Origin: CAVURS01 sp963795385
Lineage (GTDB): Bacteria; Actinomycetota; Actinomycetes; Actinomycetales; CAVURS01
Length of the DNA stretch: 64,000 nt
Reading direction: 5' to 3'
Assembly (NCBI GenBank): GCA_963795385.1
Contig: CAWCHK010000014.1
Span: 930,001 to 994,000, forward strand
Below the pieces are notes generated by a model. The model saw only the letters and a list, made by a program, of their open reading frames with translations, made no database searches and was not told the origin of the DNA. The number at the start of each line of letters is the position of its first letter. Within the stretch, counting starts at the first letter, position 1. Positions 34,861 through 43,229 of the stretch are shown piece after piece. The translations under genes were made by a program, and so were the position numbers.

Positions 34861-35556
34861 TCAGACCGAGAGGCGGCGTCGTACATCCTCCCCGTCCAGC
34901 TCCTCCCGTCGCCCAGACAGCACAACGTCGCCGCGATCCATCACGACAATCCTCTGAGCAAGCTCCTGGGCGAAATCGAAATACTGCTCGACCAGCAAGA
35001 TGGCCATTTCGCCCTTCGACCGCAACAGCGCAATCACCCGACCGATATCTTTGATGATGCTGGGCTGGATCCCCTCGGTGGGCTCATCCAGCACCAACAG
35101 TCGCGGCTTCATCACCAGCGCCCGGGCGATCGCCAACTGCTGCTGCTGGCCGCCCGAGAGATCGCCGCCACGCCGGCGCAACATAGTATTCAGCACGGGG
35201 AACAACTCGAACACCTCGTCCGGTACACGGCGCTGGGCGCGCGGCAACACGGCAAATCCGGTTTCCAGGTTCTCCCGCACTGTCAGCAGCGGGAAGATGT
35301 CACGACCCTGCGGCACCCAGGCGATGCCGCGCCGCGCCCTATCATGGATCGGCAAGCGCGAAATCTCCTCGCCTTCCCATTTGATGGTACCGGCGCTGAT
35401 CGGATGAGCACCGGTGATCGCCCTCAGCAGGCTCGTCTTGCCGACACCGTTACGGCCAAGCAGACAGGTTACAGCGCCGACTTCTGCTGTCAGGGATACC
35501 TGGCGCAGAGCGATGGCGGCGCCATAGTGCAGGTCGACATGGTCCACTTCAAGCAT
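34861..35556 (-). CDS. urtE: Urea ABC transporter ATP-binding subunit UrtE
   Basis: A 231-residue ATPase, intact. Walker A is GRNGVGKTSLLRAI near residue 35. The family segment IAWVPQGRDIFPLLTVRENL follows, then signature LSGGQQQQLAIARAL and Walker B LLVLDEPTEGIQPSII. The EPTEGIQPSI wording is characteristic of UrtE and separates it from LivF. It powers urea import with UrtD. It lies 33 bases downstream of urtD and immediately upstream of ureD, joining uptake to hydrolysis. Confidence 0.96.
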   Translation of the reverse strand: MLEVDHVDLHYGAAIALRQVSLTAEVGAVTCLLGRNGVGKTSLLRAITGAHPISAGTIKWEGEEISRLPIHDRARRGIAWVPQGRDIFPLLTVRENLETGFAVLPRAQRRVPDEVFELFPVLNTMLRRRGGDLSGGQQQQLAIARALVMKPRLLVLDEPTEGIQPSIIKDIGRVIALLRSKGEMAILLVEQYFDFAQELAQRIVVMDRGDVVLSGRREELDGEDVRRRLSV

Positions 35557-35589
35557 ATGTTGTGGACTTCCCGGTGTGCCGGTCGACCG

Positions 35590-36351
35590 TCATCGGCCCA
35601 AATATACTTCGATGACGCGCGGGTCATTGCTGACGTGGTCGATCGAACCCTCCGACAGCACCGAGCCCTCGTGCAACACCGTGACCTTCACATCCAACGC
35701 ACGAACGAACGCCATGTCGTGCTCCACCACAACCACGCTGCGCGTAAGGTTGATTTCCCGCAGCAACTCGGCAGTCTGCTCGGTCTCGGCGTCCGTCATG
35801 CCTGCCACCGGTTCATCGACCAGTAGCAGCTGCGGTTCCTGTGCCAGTAGCATGCCAATTTCCAGCCATTGCTTCTGGCCATGCGACAAATCGGCTGCAG
35901 TCCTGCGCCGATGGTCAGTCAACCGCGTAGTGACAAGAATTTCCTCGATACGCTGCCGTTCCGCCGGCGTCTCGCGCGCCCAGAGGGCAAATCGGGGCCT
36001 GCGGTCCTCGGCCAGTGATAACAGCAGATTATCCCACACCGTGTGCGGCTCGAACACAGTCGGCTTCTGGAACTTGCGGCCTATTCCCAGCGACGCGATT
36101 GCCGGTTCATCGAGACGTGTCAGATCGGTGTCCTTGCCAAAAACCACCTTGCCCTGATCAGGCCGTGTCTTGCCGGTAATCACGTCCATCATGGTGGTCT
36201 TGCCGGCGCCGTTCGGTCCGATGACCGCGCGCATCTCGCCGGCCTCGAGGACCAACGACAGGGCGTTCAACGCGCGGAAGCCATCGAAACTGACGGTGAC
36301 GCCGTCAAGGTAAAGCAGCGTATCGTGCAGTTCCGCGCTGACGTCGCTCAT
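35590..36351 (-). CDS. urtD: Urea ABC transporter ATP-binding subunit UrtD
   Basis: A 253-residue ATPase, intact. It has VTVSFDGFRALNALSLVLE, Walker A GPNGAGKTTMMDVITGKTRP, GIGRKFQKPTVFEPHTVWDN, signature LSHGQKQWLEIGMLL and Walker B LLLVDEPVAGMTDAET. The KFQKPTVF and DEPVAGMTD blocks are typical of UrtD. Its ATG overlaps the urtC stop (ATGA). Works with UrtE as the energy pair for the UrtBC membrane pore. Confidence 0.96.
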   Translation of the reverse strand: MSDVSAELHDTLLYLDGVTVSFDGFRALNALSLVLEAGEMRAVIGPNGAGKTTMMDVITGKTRPDQGKVVFGKDTDLTRLDEPAIASLGIGRKFQKPTVFEPHTVWDNLLLSLAEDRRPRFALWARETPAERQRIEEILVTTRLTDHRRRTAADLSHGQKQWLEIGMLLAQEPQLLLVDEPVAGMTDAETEQTAELLREINLTRSVVVVEHDMAFVRALDVKVTVLHEGSVLSEGSIDHVSNDPRVIEVYLGR

Positions 36352-37466
36352 CCGGTGACCTCCCCCGCCGCAGCGTGGGCCGGTGTCGGTTCGGGTACGT
36401 CGGTCGGCTTGCGTCGCCGAAGCAAGCCCATAATGCCGCGTGGCAGGAACAGCGTCACGAATATGAACATCGCACCGAGCGCGTACAACCAGAGCGACGG
36501 CAGCGCACTGGTGAAATAGGTCTTACCCAGGTTGACCAGTACTGCGCCGAGGATCGCGCCCGACAAGGTGCCACGGCCGCCAACTGCGACCCAGATCACG
36601 GCCTCGATCGAATTGGCAGGCGAGAACTCGGATGGATTGATAATGCCGACCTGCGGCACGTAAAGCGCTCCACCAATGCCTGCCATCACGGCCGACAGCA
36701 CCCAAACGACAAGCTTGTACGACTCCGGGCGGTACCCTAGGAAACGCGTGCGCGATTCCGCATCGCGCACTGCGATCAATACCTTGCCGAAACGCGAGGT
36801 GACCAAGTAACGCGCCATCAGGAACTGTCCGGACAGAAACACGGCGGTAATCACCAGCAAGGCGCATCGCGTGGCTTCTGCCTGCACTGGAAAACCAAGC
36901 AGATCCTTGAAGTCGGTCATGCCGTTGTTGCCGCCGAAACCCATATCGTTGCGGAAGAACGCCAGCAACAGAGCGTAGGTCAGCGCCTGGGTGATGATCG
37001 ACAGATATACGCCGGTGACACGTGAGCGAAATGCCAGCCAGCCGAACACAAGAGCCAGCAGACCAGGCACCAGCACGACCATCAGCACGGTGAAGCCGAA
37101 CCACTCGAAGCCGTGCCAGTACCAGGGCAGTTCGTGCCAGCCTAGAAACACCATGAAGTCCGGCAGGTTGGCGTTACCGTACACGCCGCGCGCGCCGATC
37201 TGGCGCATCAGGTGCATGCCCATGGCGTAACCGCCGAGTGCGAAGAACGCCGCATGGCCCAACGAGAGAATTCCGGCAAATCCCCAGACCAGGTCGACCG
37301 CCAGGGCCAACATCGCAAAGCACAGGTACTTGCCGATCAATGCGATGGCGTAGGTCGGCACGTGCGCGGCGGCCGATGGCTCGGTGCCAAGGTTCAACAT
37401 GGCAAGAGTGATGGCACCGCCCAGTACGAACACCAAAGTCAGCGTCGATGTGCGATCGAGGGTCAT
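36348..37466 (-). CDS. urtC: Urea ABC transporter permease UrtC
   Basis: A 372-residue inner-membrane permease. The start MTLDRTSTLTLVFVLGG at 37466 is fixed by its four-base overlap with the urtB stop. Family blocks: DLVWGFAGILSLGHAAFFAL, YAMGMHLMRQIG, FRNDMGFGGNNGMTDFKDLL, FRSRVTGVYLSIITQALTYA and PANSIEAVIWVAVGGRGTL. The N-GGNNGMTDFKD loop is a reliable UrtC mark. About ten hydrophobic segments. Intact. Confidence 0.96.
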   Translation of the reverse strand: MTLDRTSTLTLVFVLGGAITLAMLNLGTEPSAAAHVPTYAIALIGKYLCFAMLALAVDLVWGFAGILSLGHAAFFALGGYAMGMHLMRQIGARGVYGNANLPDFMVFLGWHELPWYWHGFEWFGFTVLMVVLVPGLLALVFGWLAFRSRVTGVYLSIITQALTYALLLAFFRNDMGFGGNNGMTDFKDLLGFPVQAEATRCALLVITAVFLSGQFLMARYLVTSRFGKVLIAVRDAESRTRFLGYRPESYKLVVWVLSAVMAGIGGALYVPQVGIINPSEFSPANSIEAVIWVAVGGRGTLSGAILGAVLVNLGKTYFTSALPSLWLYALGAMFIFVTLFLPRGIMGLLRRRKPTDVPEPTPAHAAAGEVTG

Positions 37467-39055
37467 GCCTCTGCCGCACGCCCCTTGAGCGGGAACATAC
37501 CCCGTGGACGCCGCTGGATGAACAGGATCAGCATCACCAACACGGCGATCTTTCCCAGCACCGCCCCCGCGACAGGCTCGAGGAATTTGTTGAGGATGCC
37601 CAGCGTGAGAGCTCCCATTACGGTGCCCCACAGATTGCCAACCCCACCAAACACCACGACCATGAAGCTGTCGATAATGTAGCTCTGGCCAAGGTTAGGC
37701 GAGACGTTGTCGATCTGGCTCAACGCCACGCCGGCCATGCCGGCGACGCCGGAGCCCAGGCCGAAGGTCAGTGCGTCGATCCAGGGCGTCCGGATGCCCA
37801 TCGCCGCAGCCATTTGCCGGTTCTGCGTCACCGCACGCATCGCCAGGCCAAGCGATGTAAAGCGCAGCGCGGCCATCAGCGCTGCAAGCACAAGGAAGGC
37901 AAACACGATGATGTAAAGCCGATTATAGGTGATGATGAGGCCACCGACCTGGGTCAGCCCGCTCATCCAGTCAGGCGTACCGACATCGCGATTGTTGGCG
38001 CCGAAGATCGAGCGCACCGCCTGCTGCAATACGAGTGACAGTCCCCAGGTCGCCAGCAAAGTCTCCAATGGTCGTCCGTACAACCAGCGGATCAAGGTGC
38101 GCTCGATGGCGATGCCAATTAGCCCGGCTACGGCGAAGGCGAGCGGCACTGCGATCAGCAGGCTGGCGCCAAACAGTCCTGGAGCACTGTCGCGAATGAC
38201 CTGCTGTACAACGAATGTGACATAGGCGCCGATCATCACCATCTCGCCATGCGCCATATTGATCACGCCCATGACGCCAAACGTAATGGCGAGGCCAGCC
38301 GCAGCCAGCAACAGCACCGAACCCAGTGACAGGCCGTAATACACGCTCTGCAGGATGCTCCAGATTTGCAGATTGCGATCGATCGCCACAATTGCCGCGG
38401 CCACCGCAATGGATACCGCGGGTGGTTGGCCGGACAGGGAATCCAGCAGGCTGCGGCTGTCCATGTCGCCGCGCGCGCGCAGTATTTCGACAGCTGCGAG
38501 CCTGTCGGCCTCCTTGCTGTCAGCGGACGACAATGTTGCCGCGGCACGGGCCTGTTCGAGACGCAGTTTGATGCCGGCGTCAGCCTCGTGAGCGAGCGCG
38601 CGCTCCAGTGCGGGCAATGCGGCGGGATCGTGCGAGTGAAACACTGCTTCAGCTGCCGCCATGCGGATCGATGCATCTGGAGCGAACAGACGGAGGCTGC
38701 CAAGAGCAGCTTCCACCGCGCCGCGCACTGGGTTATTCATCCGCACCTGCTTGAGACCACTGGCCATCACATCGGGTGCAGGATTGCCGGTCACAGCATC
38801 CAGGATCGCGCCATCGCTCTTGATAAACAACGTGTGGTCGGAGGTGCGGGCGTAAAGATTGCCATCTTGCATTGCCGATAGAATGGTCGCAGCACGCGGA
38901 TCGCCCGAGAAGGCTAGTAGTTCAACGCCATGGCGGATGGTATCGAAGCTCGGCGACGCCAATGCGGTAAGACCTTCGTCGGCCGATTGCGCGTGCGCTC
39001 CGGGCGACGCGAGCGACAGTACGACAGTCAGCAACAGCCAGACGAAGAATTGCAT
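37463..39055 (-). CDS. urtB: Urea ABC transporter permease UrtB with N-terminal periplasmic domain
   Basis: A 530-residue protein, intact. A signal peptide (FVWLLLTVVLSLASPGAHA) is followed by about 200 residues of helical, HEAT-like sequence. That region includes AAAEAVFHSHDPAALPALER and GIKLRLEQARAAATL, with the AFSGDPRAATILSAMQDGNL and PVRGAVEAALGSLRLF segments seen in long UrtB proteins. The permease part begins near residue 240 with SVYYGLSLGSVLLLAAAGLA, then GVMGVINMAHGEMVMIGAYV and NRQMAAAMGIRTPWIDALTF. I chose the ATG at 39055 because it opens the signal peptide. It overlaps urtC and follows urtA across a 78-base gap holding a strong stem-loop. Confidence 0.95.
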   Translation of the reverse strand: MQFFVWLLLTVVLSLASPGAHAQSADEGLTALASPSFDTIRHGVELLAFSGDPRAATILSAMQDGNLYARTSDHTLFIKSDGAILDAVTGNPAPDVMASGLKQVRMNNPVRGAVEAALGSLRLFAPDASIRMAAAEAVFHSHDPAALPALERALAHEADAGIKLRLEQARAAATLSSADSKEADRLAAVEILRARGDMDSRSLLDSLSGQPPAVSIAVAAAIVAIDRNLQIWSILQSVYYGLSLGSVLLLAAAGLAITFGVMGVINMAHGEMVMIGAYVTFVVQQVIRDSAPGLFGASLLIAVPLAFAVAGLIGIAIERTLIRWLYGRPLETLLATWGLSLVLQQAVRSIFGANNRDVGTPDWMSGLTQVGGLIITYNRLYIIVFAFLVLAALMAALRFTSLGLAMRAVTQNRQMAAAMGIRTPWIDALTFGLGSGVAGMAGVALSQIDNVSPNLGQSYIIDSFMVVVFGGVGNLWGTVMGALTLGILNKFLEPVAGAVLGKIAVLVMLILFIQRRPRGMFPLKGRAAEA

Positions 39056-39077
39056 CCGCGCGCCTTCAGAAACCGTC

Positions 39078-39110
39078 GGGGGTGACCCGGGGAGGAGTTG
39101 GGTCACCCCC
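39078..39110 (-). other. Perfect 11-bp stem-loop between urtA and urtB
   Basis: GGGGGTGACCC (39,078-39,088) and GGGTCACCCCC (39,100-39,110) form a perfect 11-bp, very G+C-rich stem with an 11-base loop. It lies just downstream of the urtA stop, in the transcribed strand. No U-run follows, so full termination is unlikely. Such stems commonly protect the 3' end of binding-protein mRNA or partly reduce read-through, giving more UrtA than permease. Confidence 0.8.
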
Positions 39111-39133
39111 ATGGGGGCGATCAGCTCAGACCA

Positions 39134-40477
39134 TCAGGCCTTCTTGCCGCCGCCCGAACCGCACTTGCCGGTTTTGACGTTGAAGGCGCCGCAGTGCAAC
39201 GGTTCGCGCCAATCTCCGATCAGATCCCTGGTGTCCTCAACATATGGTGACCATTCCTGCGCAACCACCAGGCCAGGGGTCTGCGAGACGATGTTGAACT
39301 GACCATCACCCTGGATTTCGCCAATCAACACGGGCTTGGTGATGTGATGGTTCGGCATCATGGCTGAATAGCCACCAGACAGATTGGGCACCGACACGCC
39401 AATCAGCGCATCGATGACAGCGTCAGGCGCCGTCGTCCCGGCCTTCTCGACGCCCTTTACCCACATATTGAACCCAATGACATGCGCCTCCATTGGATCG
39501 TTGGTGGTGCGCTTCGGATTCTTGGTGAACTGCTTCCAGGCCTCGATGAACCTCTTGTTGTCGGCGTTGTCGACACTTTCGAAATAATTCCACGCCGCGA
39601 GATGACCGACCAGCGGCTTTGTGTCGATGCCTGCGAGTTCCTCTTCGCCGACGCTGAATGCAACCACCGGGATGTCGGTCGCCTTGATGCCCTGGTTGCC
39701 CAGTTCTTTGTAGAATGGCACGTTGGCGTCACCATTGATGGTAGATACCACGGCGGTCTTCTTGCCGGAGGAACCAAACTTCTTGATCGAGGCCACGATG
39801 TTCTGCCAATCGGAATGGCCGAATGGTGTGTAGTTGATCAGGATATCTTCCTGCTTCACGCCCTTCACCTTGAGGTAAGCCTCCAGGATCTGGTTGGTGG
39901 TGCGCGGATAGACATAATCGGTTCCGGCCAGCACCCAGCGCTGCACCTTCTCTTCCGACATCAAGTAGTCAACCGCCGGGATGGCCTGCTGGTTCGGCGC
40001 CGCGCCGGTGTAGAACACGTTGCGGCTGCACTCCTGGCCTTCATACTGCACCGGATAGAACAGGATGCCGTTGAGTTCCTCGAAGACCGGCAGGACGGAT
40101 TTGCGCGACACCGACGTCCAGCAACCGAACACCGCTGCGCATTTATCAACTGACAGCAGTCCTCTCGCCTTCTCGGCGAAGAGCGGCCAGTTGGACGCCG
40201 GATCAACCACCACGGCTTCCAACTTCCGCCCGAGCACTCCGCCCTTGGCGTTCTGCTGTTCGATTAGCATCAGCATGACGTCCTTCAGCGTGGTCTCGCT
40301 GATCGCCATGGTGCCGGAGAGCGAATGCAGGATACCGACCTTGATAGGGCCGGTCTCAGCCGCATTGGCCGGTGCAATCATTGTTGTCTTGGCGACGCCC
40401 AGTGCGGCCAGCGTCACGGTTGCGGCGCCGAGTCCGCCGAGGCCGCGACGCGTGATTGCGTTTTTGTTTGGTTCCAT
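39134..40477 (-). CDS. urtA: Urea ABC transporter substrate-binding protein UrtA
   Basis: A 447-residue periplasmic protein, intact. It starts MEPNKNAITRRGLGGLGAAT; the twin arginine with the following hydrophobic stretch and the ANAAE cleavage region suggest Tat export. The mature part begins GPIKVGILHSLSGTMAISET and includes GGVLGRKLEAVVVDPASNWP, FGCWTSVSRKSVLPVFEELN, GILFYPVQYEGQECSRNVFY and GTDYVYPRTTNQILEAYL, all typical of UrtA. It captures urea (or short amides) for the UrtBCDE importer. It is first in the operon, 70 bases downstream of a good sigma-54 promoter. I placed the start at ATG 40477. Confidence 0.97.
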   Translation of the reverse strand: MEPNKNAITRRGLGGLGAATVTLAALGVAKTTMIAPANAAETGPIKVGILHSLSGTMAISETTLKDVMLMLIEQQNAKGGVLGRKLEAVVVDPASNWPLFAEKARGLLSVDKCAAVFGCWTSVSRKSVLPVFEELNGILFYPVQYEGQECSRNVFYTGAAPNQQAIPAVDYLMSEEKVQRWVLAGTDYVYPRTTNQILEAYLKVKGVKQEDILINYTPFGHSDWQNIVASIKKFGSSGKKTAVVSTINGDANVPFYKELGNQGIKATDIPVVAFSVGEEELAGIDTKPLVGHLAAWNYFESVDNADNKRFIEAWKQFTKNPKRTTNDPMEAHVIGFNMWVKGVEKAGTTAPDAVIDALIGVSVPNLSGGYSAMMPNHHITKPVLIGEIQGDGQFNIVSQTPGLVVAQEWSPYVEDTRDLIGDWREPLHCGAFNVKTGKCGSGGGKKA

Positions 40478-40508
40478 AAAGTCTGTTCCCTGTCCGTTCT
40501 GTTTCGTG

Positions 40509-40528
40509 GCGAGACTGGCAGGTCTCGC
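40509..40528 (-). other. Stem-loop in the urtA leader
   Basis: GCGAGAC (40,509-40,515) and GTCTCGC (40,522-40,528) form a perfect 7-bp stem with a 6-base loop. If transcription starts near 40,536, the stem would lie close to the 5' end of the mRNA and upstream of the ribosome-binding region, where it could stabilise the message. Confidence 0.55.
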
Positions 40529-40546
40529 GACACCGGCCAGGGTCAG

Positions 40547-40562
40547 TGCAACCCCCATGCCA
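40547..40562 (-). promoter_or_regulatory. Sigma-54 (-24/-12) promoter of the urt-ure operon
   Basis: On the minus strand the sequence reads TGGCATGGGGGTTGCA. This matches the sigma-54 consensus TGGCAC-N5-TTGCA at all but one position, with GG and GC exactly ten bases apart. It lies 70 bases upstream of the urtA ATG, giving an expected start near 40,536. Sigma-54 control with NtrC is well established for urea uptake and urease genes in many bacteria; I did not find a convincing NtrC box. Confidence 0.8.
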
Positions 40563-40742
40563 CAAATTCGTGAGTTCGCACCTGGGGCAAGTGCCATCCG
40601 TTGGACAGCGATTGCAGGTTATGGAGGCAGACTGACGTCCCCTGACCAAAATTTAACCAAACCAGGGACGCTTGCTGAAACCGCCAGACTGGGGTCGGAT
40701 GACGGTCACCGAAAAACCAGCGGCCCTCGGGAGCAGAAAGCC

Positions 40743-41042
40743 ATGATCCATGTCCTCGCTATCATTACCGCCAAGCCTGGAATGCGCAGCGTGATCCTCA
40801 AGGAGTTCCACGCCAACATGCCTGCAGTGCATGCCGAAAACGGCTGCATCGAGTACGGGCCGGCGATCGATGCCGAGGGCTTCCCGACGAAATTCGGCGA
40901 TGACACCTTTGTGGTGATCGAGAAATGGGAAAGCGCTGAGGCCCTGAAGGCCCATGCCGCCTCGCCGCATATGGCGGCTTACGCCGCCAAAACCCGCGAG
41001 ATGATCGCAAACCGTGTAATCCACGTATTGGCGCCAGGCTGA
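40743..41042 (+). CDS. Antibiotic biosynthesis monooxygenase (ABM/YgiN-like) domain protein
   Basis: A complete 99-residue protein with the ABM fold pattern: MIHVLAIITAKPGMRSVILK, ENGCIEYGPAIDAEG, FVVIEKWESAEALKAHAASP and MAAYAAKTREMI. The EKW and AHxxSPH segments are the usual marks of this small ferredoxin-like domain. Members include quinol monooxygenases and heme- or quinone-handling proteins that work without a cofactor; the substrate here is unknown. GGGAG lies about 9 bases before the ATG. It is divergent from urtA across 265 bases that hold the sigma-54 promoter. Confidence 0.85.
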   Translation: MIHVLAIITAKPGMRSVILKEFHANMPAVHAENGCIEYGPAIDAEGFPTKFGDDTFVVIEKWESAEALKAHAASPHMAAYAAKTREMIANRVIHVLAPG

Positions 41043-41203
41043 GCGGGAGCCCGGTCGCCTTCACTACCCGGATTGCGAAGCTCGGAGCCGCCGCAATCTT
41101 GCCCACCTGCTACGGGCATGAGATGGCCCGCGGCGCTGTGCTCTTGGCAGTGATCCATGGCGACTCGGCGGCGATTCGCATCAGCGACTCGGCAACCGCC
41201 GAG

Positions 41204-41233
41204 TTTTCCACAGCATCTGATGAAATATCCACA
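41204..41233 (+). promoter_or_regulatory. Two DnaA-box-like sites upstream of minC
   Basis: TTTTCCACA (41,204-41,212) and ATATCCACA (41,225-41,233) each match the DnaA box TTATCCACA at eight of nine positions. They share orientation and lie 21 bases apart, two helical turns. They sit about 80 bases before the minC start. Chance matches are possible in this length. Confidence 0.4.
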
Positions 41234-41306
41234 GACCATTCTTATTGAAACGTAATCTGCTGCAGTTCTGGTTGACCGGACGCGCGCGCGTCGGTACGCC
41301 TGATAT

Positions 41307-42017
41307 GTGCCAACAGTCGATTCGCAGCCATTCATCAAGGTCCGGGGCCGTTCTTTCATGGCGCTGGTGCTTGCGCCGGAACCGCCGGTGCAAGCTTGGC
41401 TCGACGCGCTTGATGGACAAATCGCGCGCTCGCCGTCTTTCTTCGAAGGGCGGCCGGTGGTGCTTGATCTCGCAGCGCTGCCGCGCGAGCAACCCGATGT
41501 CGCGGGCCTGCTGCTAGGCCTCGGTGCGCGCGGCGTCCGCATCATTGGCACCGAGGGTGCGCATCCATCGTGGCAGGGCCTCGAAGCCTGGGCACCGCTC
41601 CACGCGAATACCACGCGTCCTGCGCGTCCGGTCGAGGTTCCGGATGAGCGGCGCAGCACGGCTTCAGCGACAATCGCCCAGCAGGAAGCCAACGCGCTGC
41701 TGATCGATCATCCGGTGCGGTCCGGGCAGTCCGTGGTCTATGACAAGGGTGACGTGACCATCATCGGCTCGGTTGCATCCGGGGCCGAGGTGATTGCCGG
41801 TGGTTCCATTCATATCTACGGCGCGCTGCGTGGTCGCGCTATTGCCGGCCTCACCGGCAACAATCACGCGCGGATCTTCTGCCGCAAGCTCGAAGCCGAA
41901 TTGCTGGCGATCGACGGCGTCTACCAGACCGCTGACGACATGAATACGACGCTGCGCGGCAAGCCGGTGCAGGCCTGGCTCACCGGCGAGGCGATGATGT
42001 TGGCAACGCTCGACTGA
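41307..42017 (+). CDS. minC: Septum site-determining protein MinC
   Basis: A 236-residue division inhibitor that blocks FtsZ ring assembly away from mid-cell. The N-terminal domain includes FIKVRGRSFMALVLAPEPP and FFEGRPVVLDLAALP. The C-terminal beta-helix contains VRSGQSVVYDKGDVTIIGSV, AGGSIHIYGALRGRAIAGL and HARIFCRKLEAELLAIDGVY, with the glycine-rich wording typical of the MinD-binding half. It starts at GTG 41307; no ATG is in frame and the ribosome-binding site is weak. First of the minCDE operon, 14 bases before minD. Confidence 0.95.
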   Translation: MPTVDSQPFIKVRGRSFMALVLAPEPPVQAWLDALDGQIARSPSFFEGRPVVLDLAALPREQPDVAGLLLGLGARGVRIIGTEGAHPSWQGLEAWAPLHANTTRPARPVEVPDERRSTASATIAQQEANALLIDHPVRSGQSVVYDKGDVTIIGSVASGAEVIAGGSIHIYGALRGRAIAGLTGNNHARIFCRKLEAELLAIDGVYQTADDMNTTLRGKPVQAWLTGEAMMLATLD

Positions 42018-42031
42018 CAGGGGAGAAAGAG

Positions 42032-42850
42032 ATGGCCACGGTTCTCGTCGTGACATCCGGTAAGGGCGGTGTCGGCAAGACGACATCGACGGCCGCCCTC
42101 GGCGCCGCACTGGCGCAGACCGGCCAGAATGTCGTCGTGGTCGATTTCGATGTCGGGCTGCGCAATCTGGACCTTGTAATGGGTGCCGAGCGGCGCGTCG
42201 TCTTCGACCTGATCAATGTTGTGCAGGGCGATGCGAAACTCCCGCAGGCTCTGATCCGCGACAAGCGGCTCGATACGCTGTCGTTGTTGCCGGCGTCGCA
42301 GACGCGCGACAAGGACGCATTGACGGCCGAAGGTGTCACCCGGGTGATTGGTGAGTTGCGTGAGAAATTCGATTGGGTGATATGCGACAGCCCGGCCGGG
42401 ATCGAACGCGGTGCCATGCTCGCAATGCGCCATGCGGACATGGCTGTCGTAGTGACCAATCCTGAAGTTTCGTCGGTGCGCGATTCGGATCGCATTATCG
42501 GCATGCTCAATTCCAAGACCGTGAAGGCCGAAAAGGGCGAGCGCCTGGAAAAGCATCTGCTGCTGACGCGATATGATCCAGCGCGTGCGGCGCGCGGTGA
42601 AATGTTGAACACCGAGGACGTCCTGGAGATTCTGTCCATCCCGCTGCTTGGCATCATTCCGGAAAGCGAGGAGGTATTGCGTTCGTCCAATCTGGGCACG
42701 CCGGTGACCCTGGGAAATCCGAACAGCGCCCCGGCACGCGCCTACTTCGAGGCGGCCCGGCAACTCAAGGGCGAGACGCTGGTGGTCACAGTTCCCACTG
42801 AGCGGCGGAGCTTCGTGGGTCGCCTGTTCGGTCGGAGGGCTGTCGCATGA
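42032..42850 (+). CDS. minD: Septum site-determining ATPase MinD
   Basis: A 272-residue membrane-cycling ATPase. The deviant Walker A is SGKGGVGKTTSTAALGAAL, followed by NVVVVDFDVGLRNLDLVMG and FDWVICDSPAGIERGAML. The C-terminus RRSFVGRLFGRRAVA is the amphipathic helix that attaches MinD to the membrane. It recruits MinC and is released by MinE. GGGGAG precedes the ATG. It overlaps minE by four bases (ATGA). Confidence 0.97.
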   Translation: MATVLVVTSGKGGVGKTTSTAALGAALAQTGQNVVVVDFDVGLRNLDLVMGAERRVVFDLINVVQGDAKLPQALIRDKRLDTLSLLPASQTRDKDALTAEGVTRVIGELREKFDWVICDSPAGIERGAMLAMRHADMAVVVTNPEVSSVRDSDRIIGMLNSKTVKAEKGERLEKHLLLTRYDPARAARGEMLNTEDVLEILSIPLLGIIPESEEVLRSSNLGTPVTLGNPNSAPARAYFEAARQLKGETLVVTVPTERRSFVGRLFGRRAVA

Positions 42851-43146
42851 ACCTGCTGAGCCTGTTCCGCCGCAACAATTCTGCGCCGGTCGCCCGCGAG
42901 CGGCTGCAAGTGCTGTTGGCGCATGAGCGCGCGTTTGTCGGCCAATCCGATCTGCTAGCCGTGCTGCAGGAGGAGATCATAGCGGTCATCGCCAAGCACG
43001 TGACGATTGAGCGCGAGAAAATACAGATCAAGCTGGATCGCGGCGATCCGGTATCCACGCTGGAGATCGACGTGGAGGTGCCAAGCTACGCTGCGGCGGC
43101 GGCAATCCGCCGGCGGGAGAGATCTCTGCCGGCCGCCGCTACTTAG
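42847..43146 (+). CDS. minE: Cell division topological specificity factor MinE
   Basis: A 99-residue protein. The N-terminal helix MNLLSLFRRNNSAPVARERL and the following QVLLAHERA segment form the MinD-contact region. The rest has LLAVLQEEIIAVIAKHVTIE and TLEIDVEVP, the dimerisation part. It stimulates MinD ATPase and places the division ring at mid-cell. Last gene of minCDE, convergent with treY. Confidence 0.95.
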   Translation: MNLLSLFRRNNSAPVARERLQVLLAHERAFVGQSDLLAVLQEEIIAVIAKHVTIEREKIQIKLDRGDPVSTLEIDVEVPSYAAAAAIRRRERSLPAAAT

Positions 43147-43202
43147 CGCGGGCGCACACCGTACCGACCCACCGATCGCCTGGAAGACTGCGCGAATTGC
43201 TG

Positions 43203-43228
43203 GGCGGAAAAGCGCAGCGTATTCCGCC
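43203..43228. terminator. Possible bidirectional terminator between minE and treY
   Basis: GGCGGAA (43,203-43,209) and TTCCGCC (43,222-43,228) form a 7-bp stem with a 12-base loop in the 83-base gap between two convergent operons. A-rich bases flank the left arm but there is no long U-run, so this is a weak candidate. Confidence 0.4.
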
Positions 43229-43229
43229 A

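Noticed and set aside
40578..40595. GCAC-N9-GTGC dyad upstream of the sigma-54 promoter as an NtrC site
   Set aside because: NtrC boxes have a shorter centre and usually lie further upstream; one imperfect dyad is not enough.
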